A stretch of 64,000 nt of DNA, from the NCBI RefSeq assembly GCF_900111685.1, contig NZ_FOHX01000012.1, positions 170,254-234,253 on the forward strand, written 5' to 3'. The notes under the pieces are model-generated. The model made no database searches. It saw only the letters and a list, made by a program, of their open reading frames with translations, and was not told the DNA's origin. Positions 38,676 through 48,162 of this stretch are shown here, piece by piece. How positions within the stretch are numbered: position 1 is the first letter of the stretch; every line of letters begins with the position of its first letter. This DNA is from Nonomuraea wenchangensis. GTDB taxonomy: Bacteria > Actinomycetota > Actinomycetes > Streptosporangiales > Streptosporangiaceae. The position numbers were made by a program, and so were the translations under genes.

Positions 38676-41285
38676 TCAGCCGTTCTGGACCTCCAGGACG
38701 AGACGGGCGAGCTCCAGCCGGTCCACGTTGGGGCCGTAGGCGCCCGCGTTGCCGAGGACGAGCGCGCCGTCCTGGGTGGTGAGGGTGAGCGGCGTGGCCT
38801 GGGGCCAGAAGTTGTCCCAGGCGTAGTTGTGCCGGAACACGCCGCGGGTCGTCGCGCCGCCGGTCTCGGTGATGTCGAGGAAGCGGCTGATGACGTCGGT
38901 GTTGTACGGATGCCCGGTGTTACGGTCGGCGTTGGCGTAGTGCGTGAGCAGGACGTACTCACCGGCGCCGAAGCCGACCGGGCGGGCGAGGGTCAGGGTG
39001 TTGCCCGCGCCGTTGCCGAGGTCGCCCACGTAGACGCCGCCGGAGGCGTTGGACGCGCTCGTGGCGGGGACGGTGACCGCCCTCGCCGTGCCGGCGAGCC
39101 GCGCCCGCTCAGCCTCGACCCGATGGATCGCGGTGTCGGCCTGCGCCGCCCTGACCGTGGTGAGCCCGCGCAGCTCCAGCCCGGCCGGGCCGCTCACCTC
39201 GACCTTGGAGACGCCGGCCGGCAGGTAGACGCGGGCGCGCGAGGCGGCCTCGCCGGGGCGGGTGGCCCGCAGGCCGCGCACCTCGCGGCCGTCGAGGCGG
39301 ACCCCCAGGTCGCCGGCGGCGCTCGCCTTGTAGGAGAGGGTCAGGTCGTAGTAGCCGTCCTGGCCGGCGGCGAGGAAGAAGGTGGCGCGGGCGGCGCCGC
39401 CGAGGGCGATCGCCGGGCCCTTTCCCTCGCGGGTGATCCGCGCCCCGCCCGACAGCCGGGCCTCGTCGGCCGGGTACGCCGCCCGCTCCGCCCCGGTGAT
39501 CTCGGTGAGGTCGAACCTGTCGAGCGTGATGTCGCTGCCGGGCAGCCGGGTGGCGCCGTCGGCGCTGGTGCGCATGGACAGCTGGTGGGTGCCGGCGGCC
39601 AGCGTCAGCTCCACGTCGGTGCGCCCGCGGTAGGTCCAGCCCAGGTTGGCCGAGTACTGCACGATCTGGTCGAGCCGGCCGTCCACGAAGAGCGCGTGCC
39701 TGCCGGGGATCTTGTTGGCGCCCTGGAGGATGCCGAGGCGGTAGCGGCCGTCGCGGGGCACGGTGACGGAGAACGTCACGGCCGAGCCGGTCTGGTTCAT
39801 GGCGCCGACGTCGCGCCTGCCGGAGGTGGCGTAGAGCTGCGGGTCCGCCGTGGTGTCCTGGTCGAACGCCTGGGCGGCGGTGAGGGTGGCCGACTCGGCC
39901 TCCACCGACGTGCTCCACGGCGCGTCCGTGGCGGGCGCGGCCCCGGTGGCGGGCACGATCGTGACCCGGTAGGCGGCCATCACGTCGCCGCCGGGCAGGT
40001 CCACCTGGATGCGCCCGTCCTGTACGGCGGCCCGCCGCGCGGCCACGACCGGCGGCTGGAGCGCGTCGCCCTCGTAGCCGCTCCACGTCGTCCGCGAGAC
40101 CAGGACGTCGACCTGCCGGCCGAAGACGGCGTCCGCGAGGCCGGAGACGTCGAGGCGGACGGGCTGCGAGCCGCCGCCGACCAGGACGGTGCCGCGCCGG
40201 GCGGGCTCGTCGATGGCGGCGACGGCCTGCACGGTGTCGGCCACATTGAGCTGCGGCGGGGTGGTCCTGACCGTCTGCCCGGTCAGGTCGGCGTACCACT
40301 TGAGCAGCCACCAGCCGCCGTTGGCCTGGCGGGTGCGTACGGCGTGGTCGTCGAGGTTGCCGGCGTAGGTCCAGTAGGCCATGTCGGCGTCGACCTTGGT
40401 GTCCTCGAACAGGGAGATCCACTGGATCATCTGGCCGGGGACGGACATGTCGCGGCGGTTGCCGTACTCGTCGATGTTGATGGGCAGCGGGCCGATGCCG
40501 AGCTCGCGCTCCATCCGGCGGTAGTCCTCGTAGTGGCCGCGGTAGTCGGCGAGCCGGCTGCGCGACAGCTCGTGCCAGGCCATGATGTCGGGCAGGCAGT
40601 TACCCTGCTGGTCGCCGGCGCAGGGGGTGGCCTTGGCCCAGGTGAGGAAGTCGCGCAGGCGGCCGGGGTTGTAGTTCGCCTCGTTGGGGCCGACGATGCG
40701 GGCGGCGGGGTCGATGGAGCGGATGCGCTCGAAGACCGCCTTCCAGTCGCTGAAGAACTTCTGCTTCGAGGTGTTCCAGTTCTGGTACCAGATGCCGTCG
40801 GGCTCGTTGAACGGCACCCAGACGAACTTGCCCTTGTCCTTCGGCCGCTCGCGCACGACCTTGCGCACCATCGTGTCCACCTTGGCGAGGTAGTCGTCGA
40901 TGCCGCGGTTCTCGTAGGGCCACTGGCTGTAGACGTCCTGCATGTAGACGACGATCTCCGCGCCGCCGGCGGCGAAGAAGCCGTCGGCGACCTTGAGCGC
41001 GTCGCCGTTGGGGTGCTGGTCGCCGTCCGGGGCCTTCTGGGCGATCGTGCGCGGCCGGGCGCCGGCGAGGAGGGAGTCGCCGGGCACGCCGGGGTCCGAC
41101 AGGCCGTACAGCATGCCGGTCGCGCCGCCGTGCACGGCGCCGGTGCGCTGGGCGAAGTCCACGGCGACGACGTCGGGGGCGGCGTCGGGGGCGGCGGCGT
41201 GGGCCGGAGGGACGGCTGTCAGTGAGGCGAGAACCACGGCGGCGGCGGTGGTGGCCGCGCGTGATCGGGGCTGGGGTCGGGGCAT
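38676..41285 (-). CDS. Secreted clan GH-A glycoside hydrolase with CBM6/35-like modules
   Basis: The 869-residue product has a signal peptide ending PPAHAAAP, a TIM-barrel-like domain with a candidate acid/base Glu161 in VPFNEPDGIWY and nucleophile Glu273 in INIDEYGNR, then a beta-sandwich linker region and two carbohydrate-binding-like modules (starting VEAESATLTAAQAF and VEAERARLAG). The family resembles GH39 and other clan GH-A enzymes, not assigned further. It is the last gene of the transporter operon, 28 bp after the permease, so it probably releases the sugar taken up by it. Confidence 0.8.
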   Translation of the reverse strand: MPRPQPRSRAATTAAAVVLASLTAVPPAHAAAPDAAPDVVAVDFAQRTGAVHGGATGMLYGLSDPGVPGDSLLAGARPRTIAQKAPDGDQHPNGDALKVADGFFAAGGAEIVVYMQDVYSQWPYENRGIDDYLAKVDTMVRKVVRERPKDKGKFVWVPFNEPDGIWYQNWNTSKQKFFSDWKAVFERIRSIDPAARIVGPNEANYNPGRLRDFLTWAKATPCAGDQQGNCLPDIMAWHELSRSRLADYRGHYEDYRRMERELGIGPLPINIDEYGNRRDMSVPGQMIQWISLFEDTKVDADMAYWTYAGNLDDHAVRTRQANGGWWLLKWYADLTGQTVRTTPPQLNVADTVQAVAAIDEPARRGTVLVGGGSQPVRLDVSGLADAVFGRQVDVLVSRTTWSGYEGDALQPPVVAARRAAVQDGRIQVDLPGGDVMAAYRVTIVPATGAAPATDAPWSTSVEAESATLTAAQAFDQDTTADPQLYATSGRRDVGAMNQTGSAVTFSVTVPRDGRYRLGILQGANKIPGRHALFVDGRLDQIVQYSANLGWTYRGRTDVELTLAAGTHQLSMRTSADGATRLPGSDITLDRFDLTEITGAERAAYPADEARLSGGARITREGKGPAIALGGAARATFFLAAGQDGYYDLTLSYKASAAGDLGVRLDGREVRGLRATRPGEAASRARVYLPAGVSKVEVSGPAGLELRGLTTVRAAQADTAIHRVEAERARLAGTARAVTVPATSASNASGGVYVGDLGNGAGNTLTLARPVGFGAGEYVLLTHYANADRNTGHPYNTDVISRFLDITETGGATTRGVFRHNYAWDNFWPQATPLTLTTQDGALVLGNAGAYGPNVDRLELARLVLEVQNG

Positions 41286-41313
41286 GACGTCCTCTCTCAG
41301 GATGGGGGGAGGG

Positions 41314-42189
41314 CTACTTGACGGCGCCGCCGGTGATGCCGGAGATGATCTTGCGCTGGGCGACGGCGAGGACGACCAGCAGCGGCAGGCTCATGAGGAT
41401 GATGTAGGCGAAGATCAGGTGCCAGTTGTTGAGATAGAGGCCGGCGTTGGCGACCTGGAACAGGTTCAGCGGCAGCGTGTCGAGCCGGCCGCCGATGACG
41501 AAGAAGGCGTAGAAGACGTCGTTCCAGACGTACAGGCAGATGAGGATGGTCGCGGTGGCCAGCACCGGGCGCAGCAGCGGCAGGATGACGGAGAAGAACA
41601 CCCGCACAGGACCGGCGCCGTCCATGCGGGCGGCCTCCTCCAGCGACAGCGGCACGGTACGGACGAACCCGGTGACGAAGAAGATCACCGTGGACAGGTA
41701 GATGCCGACGTAGACGCCGATCATGCCAACCGGGCTGCCGGCCAGGCCGAGCTGGCGCAGCAGCAGCACGATGGTGACGACGGCGGGCGGCAGCACGATG
41801 CCGCTGATGGCGAGGGCGTACAGCACGGCGTTGAGCCGGGTGGCGCGGCGGGCCAGGATCCAGGAGGCCATGGAGCCGAACGCCAGCACCAGCGCGACCG
41901 ACGGCGCGACCACGAGCACGCTGCCGAGGAACGCCTTGGGCACCTCGCCCTGCTCCCAGACCTGGGCCAGGTTGTCCCAGAGCTGCCAGCGCGAGGGCAG
42001 GGACAGGTCCGGCGACAGCGCCTCGCCCTGCGACTTGCCGGCGGTGACCACGACCAGCCACAGCGGCACGCCCATGACCAGGACGACGAGCGCGACGACG
42101 ACGGCGGGCCGCAGCCGCGCGGCCCAGCCGCGGGCGACCGGCGGGCGGGCGACGCGGCGGCGCGGCGCGCCGTGGACGGGAGCGGTCAC
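41314..42189 (-). CDS. Carbohydrate ABC transporter permease (MalG type)
   Basis: The 291-residue product has six hydrophobic segments and the permease loop EEAARMDGAGPVRVFFSVILP (EAA motif) that contacts the ATPase. It starts at GTG 42189, overlapping the upstream permease stop (GTGA). It is the inner-membrane partner of the 42186-43130 permease. No ATP-binding subunit is encoded here; these importers often share a housekeeping MsiK-type ATPase. Confidence 0.9.
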   Translation of the reverse strand: MTAPVHGAPRRRVARPPVARGWAARLRPAVVVALVVLVMGVPLWLVVVTAGKSQGEALSPDLSLPSRWQLWDNLAQVWEQGEVPKAFLGSVLVVAPSVALVLAFGSMASWILARRATRLNAVLYALAISGIVLPPAVVTIVLLLRQLGLAGSPVGMIGVYVGIYLSTVIFFVTGFVRTVPLSLEEAARMDGAGPVRVFFSVILPLLRPVLATATILICLYVWNDVFYAFFVIGGRLDTLPLNLFQVANAGLYLNNWHLIFAYIILMSLPLLVVLAVAQRKIISGITGGAVK

Positions 42190-43130
42190 AGGATGTCCTC
42201 CCTCTTGCGCAGGACGCGGATGACCGGGAAGGCCAGCAGCGCGACCATGAGGAACAGCACCAGGCTCATGGTGGTGGCCTGGGCGAACAGACCCTGGCCG
42301 AAGGTGCGGTAGATGAAGATGTTGAGGATCTCGGTGCTGCGGGCCGGGCCGCCGCCGGTGAGCGCCTGCACGATGTCGAAGCCGTTCATGGAGCCGAGCA
42401 GGGCGGTGGCCACGTTGAAGGTGATCGCGGGGGCCAGCAGCGGGAAGCGCACCGCCCAGAACGCCTGCCATCCGGTGGCGCCGTCGATGCGGGCGGCCTC
42501 GGTGACGTCCTCGGGCACCGTCTTGAGCCCGGCCAGGTAGATGAGCATGGACAGGCCCATCCACTTCCAGGCGTGGATGGCCGCGGCCAGCACGAGGGTC
42601 CAGGTGGTGCTGCCCAGCCAGGCGATCTCCACCTGCTGCCCGGTCAGGGCCGACAGCAGGTCGTTGAGGCTGCCGTCGGGCTTGAGCAGGGCCTGGAAGA
42701 GGTAGCCGACGGCCAGCGCGGACATCAGCACCGGGATGACGAAGACCAGGCGGGCGGCCCGGTTGAGCCAGGTGTCCTTCTCCAGCAGCACCGCCAGGCC
42801 GAAGCCGAACAGGTTCTGCAACAGCGCGACCAGGGCGGCGTAGACCACGGTGATGCGCAGGGCGCTGAACAGGGTGCCGTCCGACAGCAGGGCGGTGACG
42901 TTGTCGAAGCCGACCGGGCGGATGTCGCTCTTGAAGCTGGACCAGTCGGTGAAGGCGTAGATGAAGTTGAACAGGGTCGGCAGGAAGAAGAACACGAACA
43001 GGATCACGAACGCCGGGACGAGGAACCACATCGGGTGGGTGCGGTCGCGCGCGATCCCGCGTGGCGCCGGCCGGGCGGCCGGGACGCGGCGTGCTGGGCG
43101 GGTGAGCGTCTGCCGGCCGGTCGGCACCAT
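42186..43130 (-). CDS. Carbohydrate ABC transporter permease (MalF type)
   Basis: The 314-residue product has about six membrane segments (e.g. MWFLVPAFVILFVFFFLPTL) and the EAA loop VTEAARIDGATGWQAFWAVR. The cytoplasmic N-terminal tail is basic. It lies 62 bp downstream of the binding-protein gene and overlaps the next permease. Together with the lipoprotein it forms a CUT1-type sugar importer. Confidence 0.9.
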   Translation of the reverse strand: MVPTGRQTLTRPARRVPAARPAPRGIARDRTHPMWFLVPAFVILFVFFFLPTLFNFIYAFTDWSSFKSDIRPVGFDNVTALLSDGTLFSALRITVVYAALVALLQNLFGFGLAVLLEKDTWLNRAARLVFVIPVLMSALAVGYLFQALLKPDGSLNDLLSALTGQQVEIAWLGSTTWTLVLAAAIHAWKWMGLSMLIYLAGLKTVPEDVTEAARIDGATGWQAFWAVRFPLLAPAITFNVATALLGSMNGFDIVQALTGGGPARSTEILNIFIYRTFGQGLFAQATTMSLVLFLMVALLAFPVIRVLRKREDIL

Positions 43131-43192
43131 CGGCTCCTTGGTGGGGTGTGGGGGGAGGGGCGGGAGGCCGGGGCCGCCTCCCGCCGGTGCGG

Positions 43193-44533
43193 TCAGAAGC
43201 CGGTGGCGACGGCGGCCTTGGCGAGCTGGGCGAACTGCTTCTGGGTGGCGGCGGCCACCTGCTCAGGCGTCAGGCTGCCGGTGATCATGTCGGCCAGGTT
43301 GAGATACAGGTCCGGGTTGGCCACGGCCAGCGACTGCATGGAGCCGACCGACCGGCCGAGCGAGGCGTGCACGTCCCGCAGCGCCTGCGGCACGCCGTCG
43401 GGCGTGGGCACGTCCGGGCGCAGCGAGACGGTCTTGCGGTCGGCGACGAAGGCGGCGTAGCCGGGCCCCATCCAGTACGCCAGCAGCTGCCGGGCCGCGG
43501 CCTCCCGCCCCGTGTCGCCGGTGCGGAAGGCGACCAGCGCGTTGGACTGGTCGGGGATGGAGGTGCCGACGTTGCCGCTGGGCGAGATCGGGAAGAAGCC
43601 GATCTTCTCGTCCAGCTCGGCGGTGTCGGCCTTGGCCTGGAGCTGGCCGAAGAACGAGTTGACCTGGATCGCCATGGCGGCCTTGCCGGACAGCAGCGCC
43701 TCGCCCTGGTCCTCGAACTTCGCGGTCTTGATGTCGGCGTTGAACAGGCCCTCGTCGATGAGCGCCTTGTACGTCTTGACGGCGTCGAGGATGGTCGTGT
43801 CCTCGAAGGTCTCCTTGCCGGTGTTGACCCGCTCCCACAGGCCGCTCTTGGCGGCGTCGGCGAGCTGGACCTGCACCCACCACTGGGTGGCCCACTTGTC
43901 GCCGGCCATCTCGAAGAACGGGGTGACGCCCTTGCCCTTGAGCGTGCGGGCGACCTGCAGCATCTCGTCGAAGTTCTTGGGCGTCTCCTTGACGCCGTTC
44001 GCGGCGAAGACCTGCTTGTTGTAGTAGACGCCCTCGACGGCGGGGCTGGTGACGAGCGCGGCGTAGCGGGTCTCGTCCAGCAGGCCGGTGATGTCGCGCA
44101 GCTCCGGCGACAGCGCCTCGACCCAGGGGGCGCCGTCGAGGGGCTGCAGGTTGGCGCGGGCGTTGAGCGCGGTGAGCATGGACGCGGTCGGCTGCCAGAA
44201 GGCCAGGTCGGGCTTGTCGCCGGTGGCGACCTTGGTCTGCACGCCCTGCTCGTACGGGTCGGGGATGGTGACGACCTCGACCTTGGCGCCGGTGGCCTGG
44301 GTGAAGGCGTCGGTGACGGCCTTGGGCACGGTGTTGCTGTTCTGGGCGGCCCAGATGGTCAACGTGACCCCGTCCAGCCGGGCGGTGGGCGACGGCCAGG
44401 CGGCCGGGGAGCCGCCGGCGGCCGGCGCGGCGGGCCCGGCGGAGGGATCGCTGCAGGCCGTGACGGCCAGGGCGAGGGTCGCCGCGGCGGCGACACGCTG
44501 TACGAGCTTCACGGTTCGGCTTCCTTTATCCAT
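43193..44533 (-). CDS. Sugar-binding lipoprotein of the ABC importer
   Basis: The 446-residue product has a signal peptide with lipobox VTACS (VAAAATLALAVTAC), then the solute-binding family 1 fold: LTIWAAQNSN, DKPDLAFWQPTASM, GVYYNKQVFAANGVK and TPFFEMAGDKWATQ. It should capture an oligosaccharide at the outer membrane face. A GTG at 44512 is an alternative start. The inverted repeat at 44532-44559 overlaps the ATG, so translation or transcription may be regulated there. Confidence 0.9.
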   Translation of the reverse strand: MDKGSRTVKLVQRVAAAATLALAVTACSDPSAGPAAPAAGGSPAAWPSPTARLDGVTLTIWAAQNSNTVPKAVTDAFTQATGAKVEVVTIPDPYEQGVQTKVATGDKPDLAFWQPTASMLTALNARANLQPLDGAPWVEALSPELRDITGLLDETRYAALVTSPAVEGVYYNKQVFAANGVKETPKNFDEMLQVARTLKGKGVTPFFEMAGDKWATQWWVQVQLADAAKSGLWERVNTGKETFEDTTILDAVKTYKALIDEGLFNADIKTAKFEDQGEALLSGKAAMAIQVNSFFGQLQAKADTAELDEKIGFFPISPSGNVGTSIPDQSNALVAFRTGDTGREAAARQLLAYWMGPGYAAFVADRKTVSLRPDVPTPDGVPQALRDVHASLGRSVGSMQSLAVANPDLYLNLADMITGSLTPEQVAAATQKQFAQLAKAAVATGF

Positions 44534-44559
44534 GTTCGACCGCCTATGGCATCGAACAT
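44532..44559. promoter_or_regulatory. ATGTTCGA-N12-TCGAACAT inverted repeat over the binding-protein start
   Basis: Perfect 8-bp arms flank a 12-nt centre in the 39-bp gap between the GH36 gene and the binding-protein gene, one arm covering the ATG. It could be a second regulatory site or an intercistronic hairpin setting relative expression. Confidence 0.5.
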
Positions 44560-44572
44560 CCCTTTGGGGAGA

Positions 44573-46672
44573 TTAGTAGGGACGAAGGTGCAGAATTCGG
44601 GCGGTGGGCGCGGGGACCGTCGCGGTGACGGTCAGCTCCGCGGTCCGCGGGTTCCAGGCGGCGGACCAGCCCTCCTGCGTGGCCGGGTAGGCGGCCTGCG
44701 CGCGCAGGTCCCGCCCGGACAGGTGCGGCAGGCGCAGCACGGTGGTCTCGTCGGCTCCTGGCCTGCGCCAGATCCCCAGGTGGGTGACGTGCTCCGTACG
44801 CAGGCCGAGGGCCAGCCACGGATCGTCCCAGCCGGGCAGGCCGAGCGGCCAGCACGGCGTGGCGCGCAGCAGGTCCGGGCGCAGGCTCTGATGGAGCCGT
44901 ACGCCGTCCCGGACCAGGGCGAGCTGCTCCGGCGTCATCCGGTGCAGGTTGCCCGACAAGTAGAGACGGCCCAGGATGCCGGTGCACATCGTGAAGGCGA
45001 TCTCCTCGTCCGTCATCCCGGGCTGGGGGTAGGCCCAGTTGGCGGCCTGCTCGGGCAGCACGGACAGCGGGGCCGCGACCGCGATCGGCGGGTAGCGGAG
45101 GAAGTCCTGCTGGTCGCTGGTCGACTGGAGCTGCAGCCGCGAGAGCATCGCGTAGTCCATGCGCATCGCGCCCGACCCGCAGTTCTCCAGCACCAGGTGC
45201 GGATGGCGGTCCAGCACGCCCTCCAGCCAGGCCAGGTGCGCCCGGTTGTGGGCGAGCAGCCCCGCGCCGACGCTCGTGGCGCCGACGTCGGTGCCCGCGC
45301 CGGGGTTGACGTTGTAGTCCAGCTTGAAATAGCCGACGCCCAGCTCCTCCACCAGCCGGTCCACCACCTGGTCCAGGTGCGCGACGGCCGCCGGATGGCG
45401 CAGGTCCAGGTGGTGGCGGCCGTGCTCGGCCAGGCGGACGCCGCCGCGCTGGAGGAACGCCTCGGCGGGCAGCTTGTCGGCCATCGGGCTGCGTACGCCG
45501 ATCACCTCCGGCTCCAGCCACAGCCCGGCCGTCATCCCGTGCCCGGCGATCCTGGCCAGCACCTCCTCCAGGCCGCGCGGGAAGCGGGTCTGGGACGGCA
45601 GCCACTCCCCCACGCTGTCCCACCAGTCGCCGCCGTCGTCGTACCAGCCGGCGTCCACGCAGAAGACCTCCGCCCCGGCCGCGGCGGCGGCGTCGATGAG
45701 CGGCAGCAGCTTGTCCGTCGTCGGATCGCCCATCACCGTGTTCATGTAGTCGTTGAACACGACCGGCAGCGCCGGCCGGTCCGGATGGGGACGCAGCAGC
45801 GCGCGGCGGTACGCGGTCAGCGCCGCCGCCGCGCCCTCCACGCCGTCGTCGGAGACGGCGACCGAGACGGGCACGGTGACGAACGACTCGCCGGGCGCCA
45901 GCAGCTCGCTCCACTGGTGGTCGGGATCGGTGGGGCCGGACAGTGCCACGTACGCGCCGTCCAGCCGGTCGCCGGCCTCCCACCGCCACGCGCCGTTGTG
46001 CTCGATCTGCCACAACCAGGTCCGGCCGGTACGCCGTTCGCTCAGCCCGCCCATCGGCACGTGCCTGCCGCTCGACCAGGTGCCGGTGCTGGTCAGCGTG
46101 AAGACGCCCTTGCCGTGCTGGCCGTGCCCGGCCAGGCCGAGGTCGGGCACGTGGTCGGCGAGCGGCCTGCTGGTCCAGCGGTTCTCGCCCAGCCAGTCGC
46201 TGTCGCCGTACAGGACGTCCAGCTCGGCGGCCGGCAGGCCGAGGAAGCCCGCGGCGAAGGAGGTGACGGCCAGCAGGAGCACGGGCTCCTCGCCGTGGTT
46301 CGTCACCCGTACCGACGCCTGCACGGCCGGCACGCCCTCGGGCGAGCGCAGGGTCAGCTCCGCGGCCAGCCCGGACACCTCGTCCCGCATCCGCACCCGC
46401 AGCTCGTGCCAGCCGTCCGCGCGGGACTGCTCGGACCCGGCGTAACGCAGCCGGCAGCCCACCGCCGTCTCCGAGAGCCGCTGCGAGGCCCGCGCCCGGC
46501 CCTCGCCGGGCACCAGCACCTCCACCACCGGCTGGGAGACCCGCGCCCGCACGGTGACCGGCCCGGCGGTCAGCTCGCGCAGCGCCACCGGGCGATCCGG
46601 GTGGACCTCCAGTACGGCGGCGAGGCCGGAGTGGCCCCAGCGCAGGATCTCGACGACGTCAGCAGGCATCAA
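44573..46672 (-). CDS. GH36 alpha-galactosidase
   Basis: The 699-residue intracellular protein has an N-terminal beta-supersandwich and the GH36 barrel motifs: VFCVDAGWYDD, WLEPEVIG, the nucleophile Asp452 in FKLDYN, and the acid/base Asp506 in ENCGSGAMRMD. It would cleave terminal alpha-galactosyl residues from imported oligosaccharides. It is first in the operon directly behind two LacI-type operators. The start is ATG 46672, or the next codon ATG 46669. Confidence 0.93.
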   Translation of the reverse strand: MMPADVVEILRWGHSGLAAVLEVHPDRPVALRELTAGPVTVRARVSQPVVEVLVPGEGRARASQRLSETAVGCRLRYAGSEQSRADGWHELRVRMRDEVSGLAAELTLRSPEGVPAVQASVRVTNHGEEPVLLLAVTSFAAGFLGLPAAELDVLYGDSDWLGENRWTSRPLADHVPDLGLAGHGQHGKGVFTLTSTGTWSSGRHVPMGGLSERRTGRTWLWQIEHNGAWRWEAGDRLDGAYVALSGPTDPDHQWSELLAPGESFVTVPVSVAVSDDGVEGAAAALTAYRRALLRPHPDRPALPVVFNDYMNTVMGDPTTDKLLPLIDAAAAAGAEVFCVDAGWYDDGGDWWDSVGEWLPSQTRFPRGLEEVLARIAGHGMTAGLWLEPEVIGVRSPMADKLPAEAFLQRGGVRLAEHGRHHLDLRHPAAVAHLDQVVDRLVEELGVGYFKLDYNVNPGAGTDVGATSVGAGLLAHNRAHLAWLEGVLDRHPHLVLENCGSGAMRMDYAMLSRLQLQSTSDQQDFLRYPPIAVAAPLSVLPEQAANWAYPQPGMTDEEIAFTMCTGILGRLYLSGNLHRMTPEQLALVRDGVRLHQSLRPDLLRATPCWPLGLPGWDDPWLALGLRTEHVTHLGIWRRPGADETTVLRLPHLSGRDLRAQAAYPATQEGWSAAWNPRTAELTVTATVPAPTARILHLRPY

Positions 46673-46697
46673 GGAACTCTCTTTCGTACTGTCACGG

Positions 46698-46733
46698 TGT
46701 GACCGGTCACAAGGGCAGTGTGAGCGGTCACAC
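46698..46733. promoter_or_regulatory. Tandem LacI operators before the GH36-led operon
   Basis: TGTGACCGGTCACA (46698-46711) is a perfect 14-bp palindrome and GTGTGAGCGGTCACAC (46718-46733) is its near-copy; centres are 21 bp apart, two helical turns. They lie 26 to 61 bp upstream of the GH36 ATG and just downstream of the lacI-family gene's stop. Confidence 0.8.
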
Positions 46734-46778
46734 CGACATGAGGGAAGACCTGTTTGCGGGATCGTTACGCGCAGGTTT

Positions 46779-47825
46779 CTAGAAGCCCCGTGGGCTGCCG
46801 GTGGACTCGCGCACCACCAGGCTGGGCGCCACCAGGGCGGGCTCCGGCTGCTCCTGGCCGGTCAGCTCCGCCACGGCCGCGTGGAAACAGGCCCGCCCCA
46901 GCCCGGCGAAGTCCATCCGGACCGTGGTCAACGCGGGCGTCCAGTACGCCGAGCCCGGGATGTCGTCGAAGCCGACGATGCTCACGTCGCCGGGCACCGC
47001 CTTGCCCGCGTCGTACAACGCCCGGCGCACCCCCTGGGCGATGTCGTCGTTGCCGCACAGGATGGCGGTCACGTCCGGGTCGGCGGCCAGCCGCCGCCCG
47101 GCGGCGTAGGCCGAGGCGATGTCCCAGCCGCAGTCGAGCACGGCGGGGATCGGCGCGCCCGACTCGCCCAGCGCGTCGCGCCAGCCGGCCAGCCGGCCGC
47201 CCGCCCCTCCCTCGGACGGGATCGCCACGTGGTGCACGGTCCGGTGGCCCAGCGCCAGCAGGTGCCGGGTGGCGTCGGCCGCGGCGCGGCGCTCGTCCAG
47301 CGCGATCGACACCCGGCCCCGGTCGGGCGCGGCCGGCTCGGCGGCGGCCACCGCCGGGACGTGCCGGGGCAGCGCCTCCAGCACCGCCACGCCGCTCGGG
47401 TCGAACGCGATCACCACCACGCCGCCCGCGCTGGCGTCGCTGACGTCGTCGACGGTCTGCTTCACCTCGGCGGGCTCGGCCGACTCCACCACCCGGATCC
47501 CCACGGCCAGCCCGGCCGCGCGCGCGGCCTCCTCGATGCCCTGCAAGGTGGCGGCGTAGCCGTACAGGACCGTGTTGGACGTCACCACGGTGATGGCGCG
47601 GGCCCGGCCCAGGCTGAGCGCGCGGGCGGCGCGGCTCGGCCGGAAGCCGAGCCGGTCGATGGCCGCCAGCACCGCGGCACGGGTCTCGGCGCGCACCTTG
47701 GGCGAGTCGTTGAGCACCCGCGAGACCGTCTGGTAGGACACCCCGGCGGCGGCCGCGACGTCCCGGATGCTGGGCACGGCGACGGCACTCCTGGACGCGC
47801 GGCGGGGTGTCGAGGTCACGCTCAC
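46779..47825 (-). CDS. LacI family transcriptional regulator
   Basis: The 348-residue product has the LacI headpiece SIRDVAAAAGVSYQTVSRVL with hinge SRAARALSLGR, and the periplasmic-binding-protein-like effector domain ending VSIVGFDDIPGSAYWTPALT and TTVRMD. It is encoded upstream of and parallel to the GH36-transporter operon, with two operators in the gap. It should repress that operon until a galactoside effector binds. Confidence 0.92.
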   Translation of the reverse strand: MSVTSTPRRASRSAVAVPSIRDVAAAAGVSYQTVSRVLNDSPKVRAETRAAVLAAIDRLGFRPSRAARALSLGRARAITVVTSNTVLYGYAATLQGIEEAARAAGLAVGIRVVESAEPAEVKQTVDDVSDASAGGVVVIAFDPSGVAVLEALPRHVPAVAAAEPAAPDRGRVSIALDERRAAADATRHLLALGHRTVHHVAIPSEGGAGGRLAGWRDALGESGAPIPAVLDCGWDIASAYAAGRRLAADPDVTAILCGNDDIAQGVRRALYDAGKAVPGDVSIVGFDDIPGSAYWTPALTTVRMDFAGLGRACFHAAVAELTGQEQPEPALVAPSLVVRESTGSPRGF

Positions 47826-47921
47826 ATGGTAGGCCCGGCCCCCGGAACCGGCCGCCGGGGAGCTCGATCTTGAAGGCGTCGGTGTGGAGCGAAGCGCCCA
47901 ACTTCGGCGGTCCGGGCGTCG

Positions 47922-48058
47922 TCCAAGAGCCTGCTGACGAATGACTCTGGTGAATGCTCGGGTCAGGACAGGATCGAGGTGTGGTCATCATGGGGCTGCT
48001 GACCGGAGAACGGGAGCGCGCTCCCGGTAGCTGAGGTGTTGACTAAGCAGCTCAGCGG
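47922..48058. repeat. 137-bp direct repeat, copy 1
   Basis: This segment starts tccaagagcctgctgacgaa and ends ctaagcagctcagcgg. It matches 52072-52208 without gaps and with about 13 differences (about 90 percent identity). It contains the palindrome CGGGAGCGCGCTCCCG (48011-48026) and the arms GCTGAG/CTCAGC near its right end. No protein is supported. The 336-bp gene-free stretch 47826-48162 is mostly this repeat. Confidence 0.85.
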
Positions 48059-48162
48059 CCAGAAGCCCGTGGTTGTCTGACTACACGCCCGCGGCCGTGA
48101 ACGCCGGCGGTTGCGCCTCCCCGGGGTGCGGATGTCGCGGCCGGAAACCGGCATATCCTTCG

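Noticed and set aside
38829..41225. A 798-codon plus-strand open frame
   Set aside because: It is antisense to the secreted clan GH-A enzyme with signal peptide and catalytic residues.
43148..46702. A 1184-codon plus-strand open frame
   Set aside because: It is antisense to the sugar-binding protein and GH36 genes, both with full family motifs.
48140..48152. GCCGGAAACCGGC hairpin as an IS end
   Set aside because: No matching inverted copy was found on the far side of the transposase remnant.
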